A stretch of 23,551 nt of DNA from Chloroflexota bacterium (GTDB taxonomy: Bacteria > Chloroflexota > Anaerolineae > JACRMK01). The notes beneath the pieces were generated by a model that did not search any database, was not told the DNA's origin, and saw only the letters and a list, made by a program, of their open reading frames with translations. Made by a program: the position numbers and the translations under genes. Each line of letters begins with the position of its first letter. Positions within the stretch are counted from its first letter, which is position 1. Of the stretch, positions 7,922-16,045 are shown in pieces. The DNA lies in the NCBI GenBank assembly GCA_016200765.1, contig JACQEC010000042.1, positions 1 through 23,551 of the forward strand. The letters are read 5' to 3'.

Positions 7922-8352
7922 TGGAGATGGCGGGAATCGAACCCGCGTCCGAAGAGTTCGATCGCAGATGCCTACAAGCGTAGTCAGATCCCAGATTGTC
8001 GCCCTGCTGTTCTCATCTGACTGAGCACAAACAGATGCTAGCCGGTACGGCGTTATTCTCTCAATACATGAAGAGAGTCTAGCGTCGCACTTTGCGGCCA
8101 TTACCGACGTCGTGGCCGCGCACTTCAGGATTTAAGTCGCTCGCCCCGACCGCCCCTGAAGCTAGCCGTGGGGGGAGCGCGGGGTCATTGAAGGCCCCGA
8201 AGCGTTCCTAACGCTACGCTGAATTAGGCAGCGAGAGGAAGCGCCGCCAGGTTTGTCCTGTTGGCAATTGTGTGTTTGTCCCGGATTAACGAGGTGAGAC
8301 CCCTCGGCTTGCCACCTTTGAACAGCCCTCCTCGTCGAAGCCTGTCATCCCC
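7922..8352 (-). ncRNA. ssrA: tmRNA (SsrA), one-piece
   Basis: tmRNA rescues stalled ribosomes and tags the nascent peptide for proteolysis. The 5' end reads GGGGATGACAGGCTTCGACG, the standard tmRNA start. The 3' end has the tRNA-like T arm (GCGGG-TTCGATT-CCCGC) and CATCTCCA. GGGGATG at the 5' end pairs with CATCTCC at the 3' end, with one G-U, to make the 7-bp acceptor stem. The terminal CCA is not encoded. The tag reading frame begins about 88 nt from the 5' end, the usual spacing. Length is about 431 nt, on the long side of normal. It lies directly downstream of smpB, its protein partner, and has its own promoter (8372-8400). Confidence 0.95.
8224..8265 (-). other. tmRNA proteolysis-tag reading frame
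   Basis: Starting from a resume codon GCC at 8265-8263, the frame reads ANRTNLAALPLAA and ends at TAA (8226-8224). Tags usually start AN and end in small hydrophobic residues such as LAA, and both hold here. The reading frame and stop are clear. The exact resume codon is inferred from the AN start and the ~88-nt offset from the tmRNA 5' end. Confidence 0.8.
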
Positions 8353-8371
8353 AAGTTGTGCGTACAGCACT

Positions 8372-8400
8372 ATTATAGAATGAGTTCCGTATTACCGCAA
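8372..8400 (-). promoter_or_regulatory. ssrA promoter (sigma-70 type)
   Basis: Minus strand: -35 TTGCGG (8400-8395), a 17-bp spacer, and a consensus -10 TATAAT (8377-8372). The predicted start is near 8365, leaving a leader of about 13 nt before the mature 5' end at 8352, which RNase P would remove. Confidence 0.75.
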
Positions 8401-8428
8401 GTGCTCATTGCCGTAAAGAGCGGAGCCA

Positions 8429-8881
8429 TTAGCGGTATTTGATAGCTCGCTCAATCTCCCGTTTTGCGTCGTGCTCCGCAATAACTTGACGCTTGTCAAA
8501 CTGCTTTTTGCCCCGCGCTAAGCCTAACTCAAGCTTAATATGGTTGCGCTTGAGGTAGACTCTCAATGGCACCAGCGTGTATCCCTTTTGTTGAAGTTGA
8601 TCGGAGAGCCTAATGATTTCACGTCTGTGCAAGAGCAGTCGTCGGTCGCGGGTAGGCTCGTGGTTCTGGCCGCTCGCCGGATTGTAGGGCGCAATATGCG
8701 CGCCTAGCAGCCACGCTTGCCGGTCTCGGATGGCTGCATAGCTTTCCTTGAGGTTTATCTGTCCGGCGCGAGCCGACTTGATTTCACTGCCCACCAGCGC
8801 GATTCCAGATTCAAGCGTCTCGTCAATGAAGTAGTCACGAAAGGCACGCCGGTTTGTTGCCAGCACTTGCGGGTCGCTCAT
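8429..8881 (-). CDS. smpB: SsrA-binding protein SmpB
   Basis: SmpB binds the tRNA-like domain of tmRNA and brings it to stalled ribosomes. The 150-residue product carries the family's N-terminal NRRAFRDYFIDETLESGIAL, the GSEIKSARAGQINLKESYA core, YNPASGQNHEPTRDRRLLLH, and a basic C-terminal tail (KKQFDKRQ...REIERAIKYR), the part that enters the mRNA channel. Length and motifs are complete. Its ATG overlaps the TGA of the upstream peptidase gene (ATGA), so translation is probably coupled. ssrA starts 76 bases downstream on the same strand from its own promoter, so protein and RNA partners are physically paired. Confidence 0.97.
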   Translation of the reverse strand: MSDPQVLATNRRAFRDYFIDETLESGIALVGSEIKSARAGQINLKESYAAIRDRQAWLLGAHIAPYNPASGQNHEPTRDRRLLLHRREIIRLSDQLQQKGYTLVPLRVYLKRNHIKLELGLARGKKQFDKRQVIAEHDAKREIERAIKYR

Positions 8882-10113
8882 GCGCCAGTTAACAGGAACT
8901 GTATAGCGCGATCGAGTTGTGGATCGCGTCCTGATTTCCGATCGGCCTCAGTAATAGGAACAGCAATATCGGGCTCGATGCCGGCCCCATGAATGTCCTG
9001 GCCGGAAGGGGTCAGCCAATGGCGGATCGTCACGGTCAAGCGTGATTGGTCGCTCAGAGTATTGGATATCTGCACCGACCCTTTCCCAAAGGTTTTTTCC
9101 CCGACGAGCTTGCCGCGCTTAGAGTCGCGGATAGCACCCGCGACAATTTCCGACGCGCTCGCAGATCCCTTGTCAACCAGCACGACAAGAGGGATCTTGG
9201 TGGCTCTTCCTCCCGGTAGGGCAGGGTGAGGCTGACGATTTCCAGATTTGTCTTGCTCGCTCAAGATAAGGCCAGTGCTAATGAACTCACTGCCTATTTC
9301 AATCGCAGATTGTAGAAATCCTCCCGGATTGCCCCGCAAATCAAAGATGAGCCCCTTTGGGTTTGTGCGGAGGAGCGTCTGGAGGGCAGCGTCTACAGCC
9401 TGTGAGGAGGGAGCGCTAAATTGCTCAAGTCGCAAGTAAACAAGCCCGTTATCGAGTTGGCGCTGACTGACAACCTCCAGTTCAATGGTTGCGCGCGTGA
9501 TCGTGATTTGAATGGGTGTAGGACTTCCCACACGAACAATTGTTAGGGTGACCTGCGTCCCTTTGGGCCCGCGAATCAATGAGACGGCGTCCGTCAGGTT
9601 GAGCCCATCTGTTGACTTGCCATCAATATGGGTAACGATATCGCCGGCCTGAATACCGGCTTTCTCTGCCGGGCTATTTTTGAGTGGCGCAACGATCACG
9701 ATTTGTCCGCTCTTGGCATCTACGGTGGCGCCAATGCCCTCAAACTTGCCTTCTAGATCAGATTGGAGGATAGAAGCACGCGTTGGCTCGCTAAAGTGGG
9801 TGTGCTCGTCGCCCAGCGCATCAATAACCCCTTTGATGGCTGCATACGTCATAGCCTGATTGTCCGGCACTTTGCCCAAGAACTCGGAGCGAATAATATT
9901 CCATACTTCCCAGAACACCGTAAAATCAGCCTCTGCTGGGTCCTTTACGGCTGGCACAGGTTGCGGCGTGTTCTCTACCGTCGGGGGAAGAGGAGGGCTT
10001 GTGAAAGCAGGGACAGTTGAATGTTGCACGATGGCGCCGGCTGTGAACGTGCTCAGGATGAATACTCCGCTGGCAATAAGCATTGCGAGAACACGCAGAG
10101 TGTAGCGAATCAT
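8878..10113 (-). CDS. S41 C-terminal processing peptidase (CtpA-like), copy 2
   Basis: A membrane-anchored serine protease of the tail-specific family acting outside the cytoplasmic membrane. Residues 5-30 are a hydrophobic signal/anchor, followed by a Pro-rich linker. A PDZ domain covers roughly 115-205 (GIGATVDAKSGQIVIVAPLK, AGIQAGDIVTHIDG). The protease core has IFDLRGNPGGFLQSAIE, GSASASEIVAGA with catalytic Ser319, and GEKTFGKGSVQ with Lys344, the Ser-Lys dyad spaced as in the family. Length 411. The stop overlaps the smpB start (ATGA), and its own start overlaps the stop of the upstream paralogue (ATGA). The two S41 proteins are clearly related along their length, so this is a tandem duplication. 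Confidence 0.93.
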   Translation of the reverse strand: MIRYTLRVLAMLIASGVFILSTFTAGAIVQHSTVPAFTSPPLPPTVENTPQPVPAVKDPAEADFTVFWEVWNIIRSEFLGKVPDNQAMTYAAIKGVIDALGDEHTHFSEPTRASILQSDLEGKFEGIGATVDAKSGQIVIVAPLKNSPAEKAGIQAGDIVTHIDGKSTDGLNLTDAVSLIRGPKGTQVTLTIVRVGSPTPIQITITRATIELEVVSQRQLDNGLVYLRLEQFSAPSSQAVDAALQTLLRTNPKGLIFDLRGNPGGFLQSAIEIGSEFISTGLILSEQDKSGNRQPHPALPGGRATKIPLVVLVDKGSASASEIVAGAIRDSKRGKLVGEKTFGKGSVQISNTLSDQSRLTVTIRHWLTPSGQDIHGAGIEPDIAVPITEADRKSGRDPQLDRAIQFLLTGA

Positions 10114-11330
10114 GGGAGCTGACCTTTCAGATAGTCGAGCGCAGCGATTAACTGTGTGTCATTGGCGCGTTTCTGGTCTTCGGGTGAGATGGGGACAGCG
10201 ATATCAGGGGTTAGGCCGCGCCCGGTGATCTGGGTTTTGTTTGGCGTGAGCCACTCGGCAATTGTGACGTGGATAGATGACTGGTCGCTCAGCTGGTGAA
10301 CACTCTGTACGGACCCTTTACCGTAACTGGTGTCGCCAACCAAGGGCGCGCGCTTGCGATCCTGAATGGCTCCGGCTACAATCTCCGATGCGCTTGCGCT
10401 ACCCTTATCAATCAGAACGGCCAGCGGCAAATTCGTCCACACTCCGTTACCCGTGGCCCGAAACTCTTGATCCTTGCCGTCTTTGCCACGCTCGTAAGCA
10501 ACAACACCATTCTGGATGAACTGACTGGCGACGTCAATTGCGCTTTGCAGGTAGCCGCCCGGATTGCTTCGCAGATCGAAGATTAAGGCTTTAGCGCCTT
10601 TCTTGGTCAGGTCTTGGATAGCAGTCGCAACCTCGTCCTTGCTTTTTTGGCCGAAGATAGTCAGTCGGACATACCCGATGTTGTCTTGTTCCATTCTGGA
10701 AATAACACTTGGCAGTTGAATCGTGTTGCGTGTAATGTCTATGACAATTGGGTCTGGTCGTCCCAATCTAAGTAAGGTCAACGTGACTTTGGTTCCACGG
10801 GGTCCGCGAATGAGGGCCACCACATCGTCTAGCGACATACCTTTCACGTCTTGGGTGTCAACCTTGAGGATAATGTCGCCCGGCTGTACGCCGGCTTGTT
10901 CAGCGGGAGAGCCGACAATCGGCGCAACGATGACAACCTGATCGTTCTGGAGATTGACTGTGGCGCCGATGCCTTCAAAATCACCGCGTAGTTGCTCGGA
11001 CTCACGCGCCGTTGCGCTAGGTTCAACAAATACGGTGTGCTGATCGTTCAAACTCTTAACCACACCTCGGATAGCGCTATAGGTCAAAGCCTTGTTGTCA
11101 GGTATTTGCCCGTAGAAGTCTTTGTGGATGATTTGCCAAGCTTCCCAGAAAACGGCAAACTCTGATGGGGCGGAAACCGTGCGTGTAACGTTAGGGATAG
11201 GCGACAGGTTTGCGCTAGTAGGCAGCGGCCCACTGGTTACTGTACTGTATAGAAACCCTGATAGGAATGAGAACGCGGCGATGAGTATACCTAACAATGT
11301 CATTGCCACGAGCTTGAACAATCCTTGCAT
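10110..11330 (-). CDS. S41 C-terminal processing peptidase (CtpA-like), copy 1
   Basis: Same architecture as its neighbour: an N-terminal membrane segment (about residues 5-28), a short linker, a PDZ domain (IGATVNLQNDQVVIVAPI, AGVQPGDIILKVD) and an S41 core with FDLRSNPGGYLQSAID, GSASASEIVAGA (Ser313) and TSYGKGSVQ (Lys338). Length 406. ATG at 11330 has GAGGA four bases upstream, a good ribosome site. It is the first gene of an overlapping run: S41, S41, smpB. Substrates cannot be read from sequence; family members process periplasmic or envelope proteins, or activate signalling pathways. The 150-base gap before it (11331-11480) shows no convincing promoter or RNA. Confidence 0.93.
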   Translation of the reverse strand: MQGLFKLVAMTLLGILIAAFSFLSGFLYSTVTSGPLPTSANLSPIPNVTRTVSAPSEFAVFWEAWQIIHKDFYGQIPDNKALTYSAIRGVVKSLNDQHTVFVEPSATARESEQLRGDFEGIGATVNLQNDQVVIVAPIVGSPAEQAGVQPGDIILKVDTQDVKGMSLDDVVALIRGPRGTKVTLTLLRLGRPDPIVIDITRNTIQLPSVISRMEQDNIGYVRLTIFGQKSKDEVATAIQDLTKKGAKALIFDLRSNPGGYLQSAIDVASQFIQNGVVAYERGKDGKDQEFRATGNGVWTNLPLAVLIDKGSASASEIVAGAIQDRKRAPLVGDTSYGKGSVQSVHQLSDQSSIHVTIAEWLTPNKTQITGRGLTPDIAVPISPEDQKRANDTQLIAALDYLKGQLP

Positions 11331-11480
11331 AGTATCCTCGTCATCTCTACGTAAAAGCTGGCATTAGATCAGCATCGCTCATCTTATATGTGCACTATGT
11401 TTGCGAGGGCTTTCCACTTGTCATAAGGGCCATAGTGCGAATAAAGGAAAGTGCCTCGGTCTGCTGTGGTTACCGCCGGT

Positions 11481-12782
11481 TCATGGCCTTATATATCTCT
11501 GGAACTGCTCCAGGAGATATGGCGGCAGTCTCCCGTGTATCTCTGTCCCAGCTGGCAGAAATTCTTCTGCATCTACACTGCCTCGTTCGTGGAACACTGA
11601 AACGAGCTTGCCCGCACTGAATGGAAGCAACACCGACACTAAGGGCCATTCTTCCTCCAGCGTGGTTTCTGCCTCGGCGAGTAAATTACTCAGGCCGGTG
11701 CCTGTTTTCGCAGAAATGCAGATCGCGCTTGGGAATCCCTCTAATAGGCGTTCTGGGTCGCCAGCATATTGGTCTATCTTATTCAACGCGGTGATTACCG
11801 GTTTGTGGTTGGCGTCCAATTCCTCCAGAATTGCCATTACAGCCTGATACTGGTTTAGCACGTTCCGATGCGTTGCGTCAAGCACATGCAACAGCACGTC
11901 GGCCTCGGTGATTTCTTCCAAGGTTGCTCTAAATGCCGCGATCAGCTGAGTGGGTAACTTTTGTATAAAGCCAACTGTGTCTGTGAACAGCACTTCATGT
12001 CCTGATGGGAGCTGTACACGCCGTGTTGTAGGATCGAGAGTTGCAAAGAGCTTATCCTCGGCCAATGCGTTGGCGTTGGCTAGTGTGTTGAGTAAGGTTG
12101 ACTTGCCGGCATTCGTGTATCCGACCACGGCAATCACGGGAGTGTTTGTCTGTTCCCGCTTTTGCCGGTAATGCTGCCGGTGGGTGCGCACGTGATCGAG
12201 TTCAATCTTTAGGCGGCTGATGCGGGCTCGAATCTCGCGCCGATCCATCTCGAGCTGCATTTCACCGGGCCCGCGCAGTCCAACCCCGGCACGCGTTCGT
12301 CCTCCGCTGCCGGCTTGTCTGGCAAGGTGTGTCCACATTCGTGTAAGCCGTGGAAGTCGGTATTCGTACTGGGCAAGCTCAACCTGTAGTTGCCCTTCGC
12401 GTGTGTGCGCGTGTTGGGCAAAAATATCTAGAATGAGCGCTGTGCGGTCGAGCACCTTTACTTCCAGCGTGTCTTCAAGCGCTCGTTGCTGGCGCGGCTG
12501 GAGCTCTTCATCAACAACCAGCACGTCGTAGTCGAGTTCACGCCTCCAGGCGACTAATTCTTCAAGCTTGCCTTTCCCGATAAGCGTATCTGGGTGAACG
12601 GCATCGAGTTTTTGAGTGGCTGAACCAACCACTTCAAGGCCCGCAGTTTGGCAGAGTTGGGTCAGTTCGGCAAGTGAGTCATCTAGGCTGAATAGTGTTG
12701 GGCGGCCTTTCAATTCTACGCCTATCAGGAAGCATTTTTCAGCCTGCGCTTCTGTTTCGTAGTGGTTATTGCTCTTAGTCAT
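11481..12782 (-). CDS. hflX: Ribosome-associated GTPase HflX
   Basis: HflX is a GTPase that splits stalled or stress-inactivated ribosomes. The N-terminal HflX domain includes HPDTLIGKGKLEEL and VVDEELQPRQQRALED. A helical linker with GGRTRAGVGLRGPGEMQLE (the family's GPGE signature) leads into the G domain: P-loop GYTNAGKST (221-229), G3 DTVGF (268-272), G4 NKID and G5 SAKTG. At 433 residues it is a full-length protein. It sits 13 bases after the M28 peptidase gene in the same direction. With smpB, ssrA and the proteases downstream, the neighbourhood is rich in ribosome rescue and protein quality control. Confidence 0.96.
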   Translation of the reverse strand: MTKSNNHYETEAQAEKCFLIGVELKGRPTLFSLDDSLAELTQLCQTAGLEVVGSATQKLDAVHPDTLIGKGKLEELVAWRRELDYDVLVVDEELQPRQQRALEDTLEVKVLDRTALILDIFAQHAHTREGQLQVELAQYEYRLPRLTRMWTHLARQAGSGGRTRAGVGLRGPGEMQLEMDRREIRARISRLKIELDHVRTHRQHYRQKREQTNTPVIAVVGYTNAGKSTLLNTLANANALAEDKLFATLDPTTRRVQLPSGHEVLFTDTVGFIQKLPTQLIAAFRATLEEITEADVLLHVLDATHRNVLNQYQAVMAILEELDANHKPVITALNKIDQYAGDPERLLEGFPSAICISAKTGTGLSNLLAEAETTLEEEWPLVSVLLPFSAGKLVSVFHERGSVDAEEFLPAGTEIHGRLPPYLLEQFQRYIRP

Positions 12783-12795
12783 GTTCTGCTGTGGT

Positions 12796-13716
12796 CTATG
12801 GCTCTAAAAGCCATTGCTGAATGACCCTTCCTACTCGCTCTAAACTCCGTGCGTCTATCTTATCACACGTGTCTTGTAGAGTATGCCAGTATGGGTAGTC
12901 AAAGTCAATTAAATCTACAGCGGTGATGCCGCGTGTTAGGAACGGCGTGTGGTCGTCAGTCATCGCGTATTTGATCCGAGGGACAAAGTTCGCACTATAG
13001 CCGAGGTGCGCGGCGATTGAGAATAGCGTTGTCTGTAGTGGAAGATTTGAATTGGCCTCGAAGTAGATTTGTTGATCGCGGTCGCCAACCATATCGAGGA
13101 TTACGATGCTGTCGGGCTTGCGCTTAAGCGAAGCGGCTAGATGCTCGGCGCCGACGGAGAACGGCCAACCGTCTATATTACCCCAGTCTTCAGCGTCGAG
13201 AAAGGCTAGCCAGACTTCCCTGCTCAATGAGGTTGGAAGCACGCGGGCCAGCTCGAGTAATATCGCAGTTCCGCTGGCGCCGTCGTTGGCGCCGATGATT
13301 GGTAATTGGGGGTTGTTGGGGTCATTGTCGGCGCGCGGGCGAGTGTCGTAGTGTGCGCCAATGATGACGAGACTTCCCTTCCCTCTTTTCCCGATAACGT
13401 TCTGGATAGGCTTGTCACGGTACTGAAACTCCTGTGACTCACTCGGCCATCCTGTTTGTCTCAGTATATTGATGATGTAGTTAGCGGTGGCTTTGTTGGC
13501 CGTTGCCCCGGTTGGTCGTGGACCGATGTCGCACTGAGCTTGTGCGTATGTCATGGCAGAGTCGCCGCTAAAGAGTTGGCCTGTAGCTGAAGATTCTGGA
13601 TGGTTGCTAGCTGTGTTAATGAGATACTCACTGGTGAGGAGAGTAATAAGCGTGATTGTAACGGTACCAATGATGATAAGTATGCGGGTGGGCTTGGTTT
13701 TTGGAGGGAAAGTCAT
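12796..13716 (-). CDS. M28-family zinc peptidase, glutaminyl-cyclase-like
   Basis: A 306-residue protein with one N-terminal membrane helix (about 10-30), so the catalytic domain is probably extracytoplasmic. The M28 metal-site pattern is complete: His122 (GAHYDTRP), Asp144 (GANDGASG), Glu176 (FLDAEDWG), Asp208 (ILDMVGD) and His278 (YWHTLQD). The DDHTPFLTRG segment and the Trp-His-Thr near the end resemble glutaminyl-peptide cyclotransferases, which form N-terminal pyroglutamate. An aminopeptidase role is equally possible. The start at 13716 has no Shine-Dalgarno sequence. It follows pdhC by 41 bases and precedes hflX by 13, but its base composition is markedly lower in GC than pdhC, so it may not be part of that older cluster. 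Confidence 0.82.
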   Translation of the reverse strand: MTFPPKTKPTRILIIIGTVTITLITLLTSEYLINTASNHPESSATGQLFSGDSAMTYAQAQCDIGPRPTGATANKATANYIINILRQTGWPSESQEFQYRDKPIQNVIGKRGKGSLVIIGAHYDTRPRADNDPNNPQLPIIGANDGASGTAILLELARVLPTSLSREVWLAFLDAEDWGNIDGWPFSVGAEHLAASLKRKPDSIVILDMVGDRDQQIYFEANSNLPLQTTLFSIAAHLGYSANFVPRIKYAMTDDHTPFLTRGITAVDLIDFDYPYWHTLQDTCDKIDARSLERVGRVIQQWLLEP

Positions 13717-13757
13717 AGGAGAGTTGTATAGGAGTTATGCCTACACGATGAGCAGTG

Positions 13758-14999
13758 TCACAAGAACAGACTCAGCGGCGACTGCAATAATCGCTTAACC
13801 TCCTGCAGAAAACGTGCCGCCTCTGCGCCATCGGTAACGCGGTGATCAGCGGATAAGGTCAGCTTCATCCGCAGACTAACTCGAACTTGCCCCCCATCCA
13901 CTATCGGTACTTCTCGTGCCGTGCCAATCGCCATAATGGCTGCCTCTGGCGGGTTAACAATCGCCACGAAATGGTCAATATCATACGCCCCCAGATTGCT
14001 GACCGAAAATGTGCCTTGTGTGAGGTCGTCGCGGCTCAACTTGCCCGAGCGCGCCCGCTCCGCTGCCGCCCGCGTCTGCCGCGCGATCTCGGCCACCGAT
14101 TTCTGATCGCAATGAGCAATCACTGGTGTCAACAGTCCTCCCTCAACAGCAACGGCAACGCCGACATTCACATCGTCGTGCATAATCAGCCGATCGCCCC
14201 CAAACGAAGCGTTGAGGTTTGGATACTTGCGCAGGGCAAGCGCAGACGCTCTCATCACCAGAGACAGGGGCGAGACCCGCAAATCTTCCCCTTTCCCGGC
14301 CTCGTTCAATTGATTCACGACGACCATACCCGGAGCCATGTCTACATCCGTCGTCAGATAAAATTGCGGCACCGGCCCTTTGCTCTCCGCCATGCGACGG
14401 GCGATCGTCTGGCGCATGCGGCTAAGGGGTTTTCCTTCTGCGCTTGCCCCTGCCACCTTAGGTTCCTCTGTCGCCATCGGCAGAGCAGGCACGACCTTCA
14501 TCGTCACCTGATAAGTTTCAATATCCTCCTTAGTGATCCGCCCGCCAGGCCCACTGCCCTCAACCCGCTGTAAATCTATCCCCAACTCAGCGGCCATCCG
14601 TTTGGCTAGCGGTGACGCATCCAGCCTGGACGACAGCCGCGACTGGGCCGCGGGTGCTGTCACGGGCGGTGAAGCCACCGCGACAGGCGCAGCCATCATC
14701 CCCGTTGCAGCCGACAACGGTGTTTTGCCGGCCGGTTGGCCCGTCCCGGTGTTTCGCTCTGTCGGAGACACAATCTCGCCGACCGGGTCACCCACCGGGA
14801 CCTCTACGCTTTCACCAACGAGGATTTTCTCTAGCACGCCGTCCGCCGTCGCCTCGAGCTCTACGGTTGCTTTATCCGTCTCAATTTCCAATAACGGCTC
14901 GCCTTTTCGAACCGGGTCGCCCTCGCGCTTCAGCCAGCGGACAATCTTGCCTGTAGCCATATCAAAGCCTAGCTTCGGCATGATAATCTTGGTAGCCAC
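13758..14999 (-). CDS. pdhC: 2-oxoacid (pyruvate) dehydrogenase E2, dihydrolipoamide acyltransferase
   Basis: E2 core of a 2-oxoacid dehydrogenase complex; it moves the acyl group from E1 to CoA through its lipoyl arm. One lipoyl domain (1-79) has the lipoylation site ETDKATVE with Lys43. An Ala/Pro linker follows, then the peripheral-subunit-binding domain (about 128-163, ASPLAKRMAAELGIDL, GSGPGGRITKEDI), a second linker, and the catalytic domain ending in DHRVTDGAEAARFL with active-site His386 and Asp390. Length 413 is normal for a one-lipoyl E2. The start is GTG at 14999 with AGGA upstream. It is the last gene of pdhA-pdhB-pdhC. No E3 (dihydrolipoamide dehydrogenase) gene is adjacent. Acetoin or branched-chain complexes are alternatives to pyruvate. 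Confidence 0.93.
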   Translation of the reverse strand: MATKIIMPKLGFDMATGKIVRWLKREGDPVRKGEPLLEIETDKATVELEATADGVLEKILVGESVEVPVGDPVGEIVSPTERNTGTGQPAGKTPLSAATGMMAAPVAVASPPVTAPAAQSRLSSRLDASPLAKRMAAELGIDLQRVEGSGPGGRITKEDIETYQVTMKVVPALPMATEEPKVAGASAEGKPLSRMRQTIARRMAESKGPVPQFYLTTDVDMAPGMVVVNQLNEAGKGEDLRVSPLSLVMRASALALRKYPNLNASFGGDRLIMHDDVNVGVAVAVEGGLLTPVIAHCDQKSVAEIARQTRAAAERARSGKLSRDDLTQGTFSVSNLGAYDIDHFVAIVNPPEAAIMAIGTAREVPIVDGGQVRVSLRMKLTLSADHRVTDGAEAARFLQEVKRLLQSPLSLFL

Positions 15000-15049
15000 C
15001 GTGTCCTGTCTCCCGAAATCCCTGTTAGTAGTTGAGGAAATCAGTCAAG

Positions 15050-16036
15050 TCAACCAATCAATTCTTTCGCCGCGCGCACCACATCCCCGGCCGTGGGGAC
15101 CGCCAAAGCTTCTAGATTCTTCGCGTACGGCATCGGCACTTCTGCGCCGGCGCACCGCACGATGGGCGCATCCAAATACCCAAATGCCTGCTCGTAAATC
15201 TGAACGGCGACCTCCGCCCCAATCCCGAACGTCCGCCAGTCCTCTTCGACGACAATCGCGTGGTTAGTCTTCATGAATGAGCGGATCACCGGCTCCATGT
15301 CAAGCGGTCTCAAGGTGCGCAGGTCAACAACCTCGGCGCTGATTCCCTCACGCCCCAAGATTTCGGCGGCCTGAAGAGCCACGTGCACCATACGCGACCA
15401 CGCAATAATCGTCACATCCTTGCCCTCGCGTTTGATATCGCTGGCGCCGATCGGGACGAGATAGTCGCCGGTCGGAACTTCGCCTTTGATGGGATAGAGC
15501 AGGCTATGCTCGATATAGAGCACCGGATCATCATCGCGAATGGCCGCCTTTAGCAGTCCTTTAGCATCGTACGGGGTTGCTGGCATTACAACTTTCAGCC
15601 CGGGTATATAGGCGAAGAGCACTTCTAGTGACTGTGAATGCGTCGCCGCCAACTGCCGGCCGCTGCCGCCCACCGCACGCACCACCAGCGGCACCTTAAC
15701 CTGGCCGGCGAACATATAATGCAGCTTGGCGGCGTGATTTATCAGCATATCGGACGCCAAGAGGCCGAAGTTTACAGTCATCAATTCACAGACTGGCCGC
15801 AAGCCTCCCATAGCCGCGCCAATGCCGGCGCCAACAATAATCCCTTCGGCAATCGGCGTGTCTCGGACGCGCTTATCACCGAACTCACGCAGCATGTTCT
15901 GGGTCACTGCATAGGAGCCGCCCCACACGCCAACTTCTTCGCCCATAATGAACACGCGCGGGTCTCGGTGCATTTCCTCCCGCAAGGCATCGCGGACAGC
16001 ATCGCGATACGTGATCAGCGTCATCTGTGGTTCCAC
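15050..16036 (-). CDS. pdhB: Pyruvate (2-oxoacid) dehydrogenase E1 component, beta subunit
   Basis: Beta subunit of the thiamine-diphosphate E1 heterotetramer that decarboxylates the 2-oxoacid and acylates the E2 lipoyl group. Typical segments: YRDAVRDALREEMHRDPRVF, the GEEVGVWGGSYAVTQNM motif, DTPIAEGIIVGAGIGAAMGG, and the transketolase C-terminal domain with VVDLRTLRPLDMEPVI. Length 328 is normal. The start is GTG at 16036, four to five bases after GGGAGA; an ATG four codons later lacks proper spacing. It lies nine bases after pdhA and 50 before pdhC. Substrate preference (pyruvate versus acetoin or branched-chain acids) is not certain from sequence. Confidence 0.95.
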   Translation of the reverse strand: MEPQMTLITYRDAVRDALREEMHRDPRVFIMGEEVGVWGGSYAVTQNMLREFGDKRVRDTPIAEGIIVGAGIGAAMGGLRPVCELMTVNFGLLASDMLINHAAKLHYMFAGQVKVPLVVRAVGGSGRQLAATHSQSLEVLFAYIPGLKVVMPATPYDAKGLLKAAIRDDDPVLYIEHSLLYPIKGEVPTGDYLVPIGASDIKREGKDVTIIAWSRMVHVALQAAEILGREGISAEVVDLRTLRPLDMEPVIRSFMKTNHAIVVEEDWRTFGIGAEVAVQIYEQAFGYLDAPIVRCAGAEVPMPYAKNLEALAVPTAGDVVRAAKELIG

Positions 16037-16045
16037 AATCTCTCC

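Noticed and set aside
13887..14573. A 228-residue plus-strand ORF and other long plus-strand ORFs opposite the pdh genes.
   Set aside because: High-GC genes create long antisense frames; the composition is His/Arg/Pro-rich with no motifs, and pdhC on the other strand is unambiguous.
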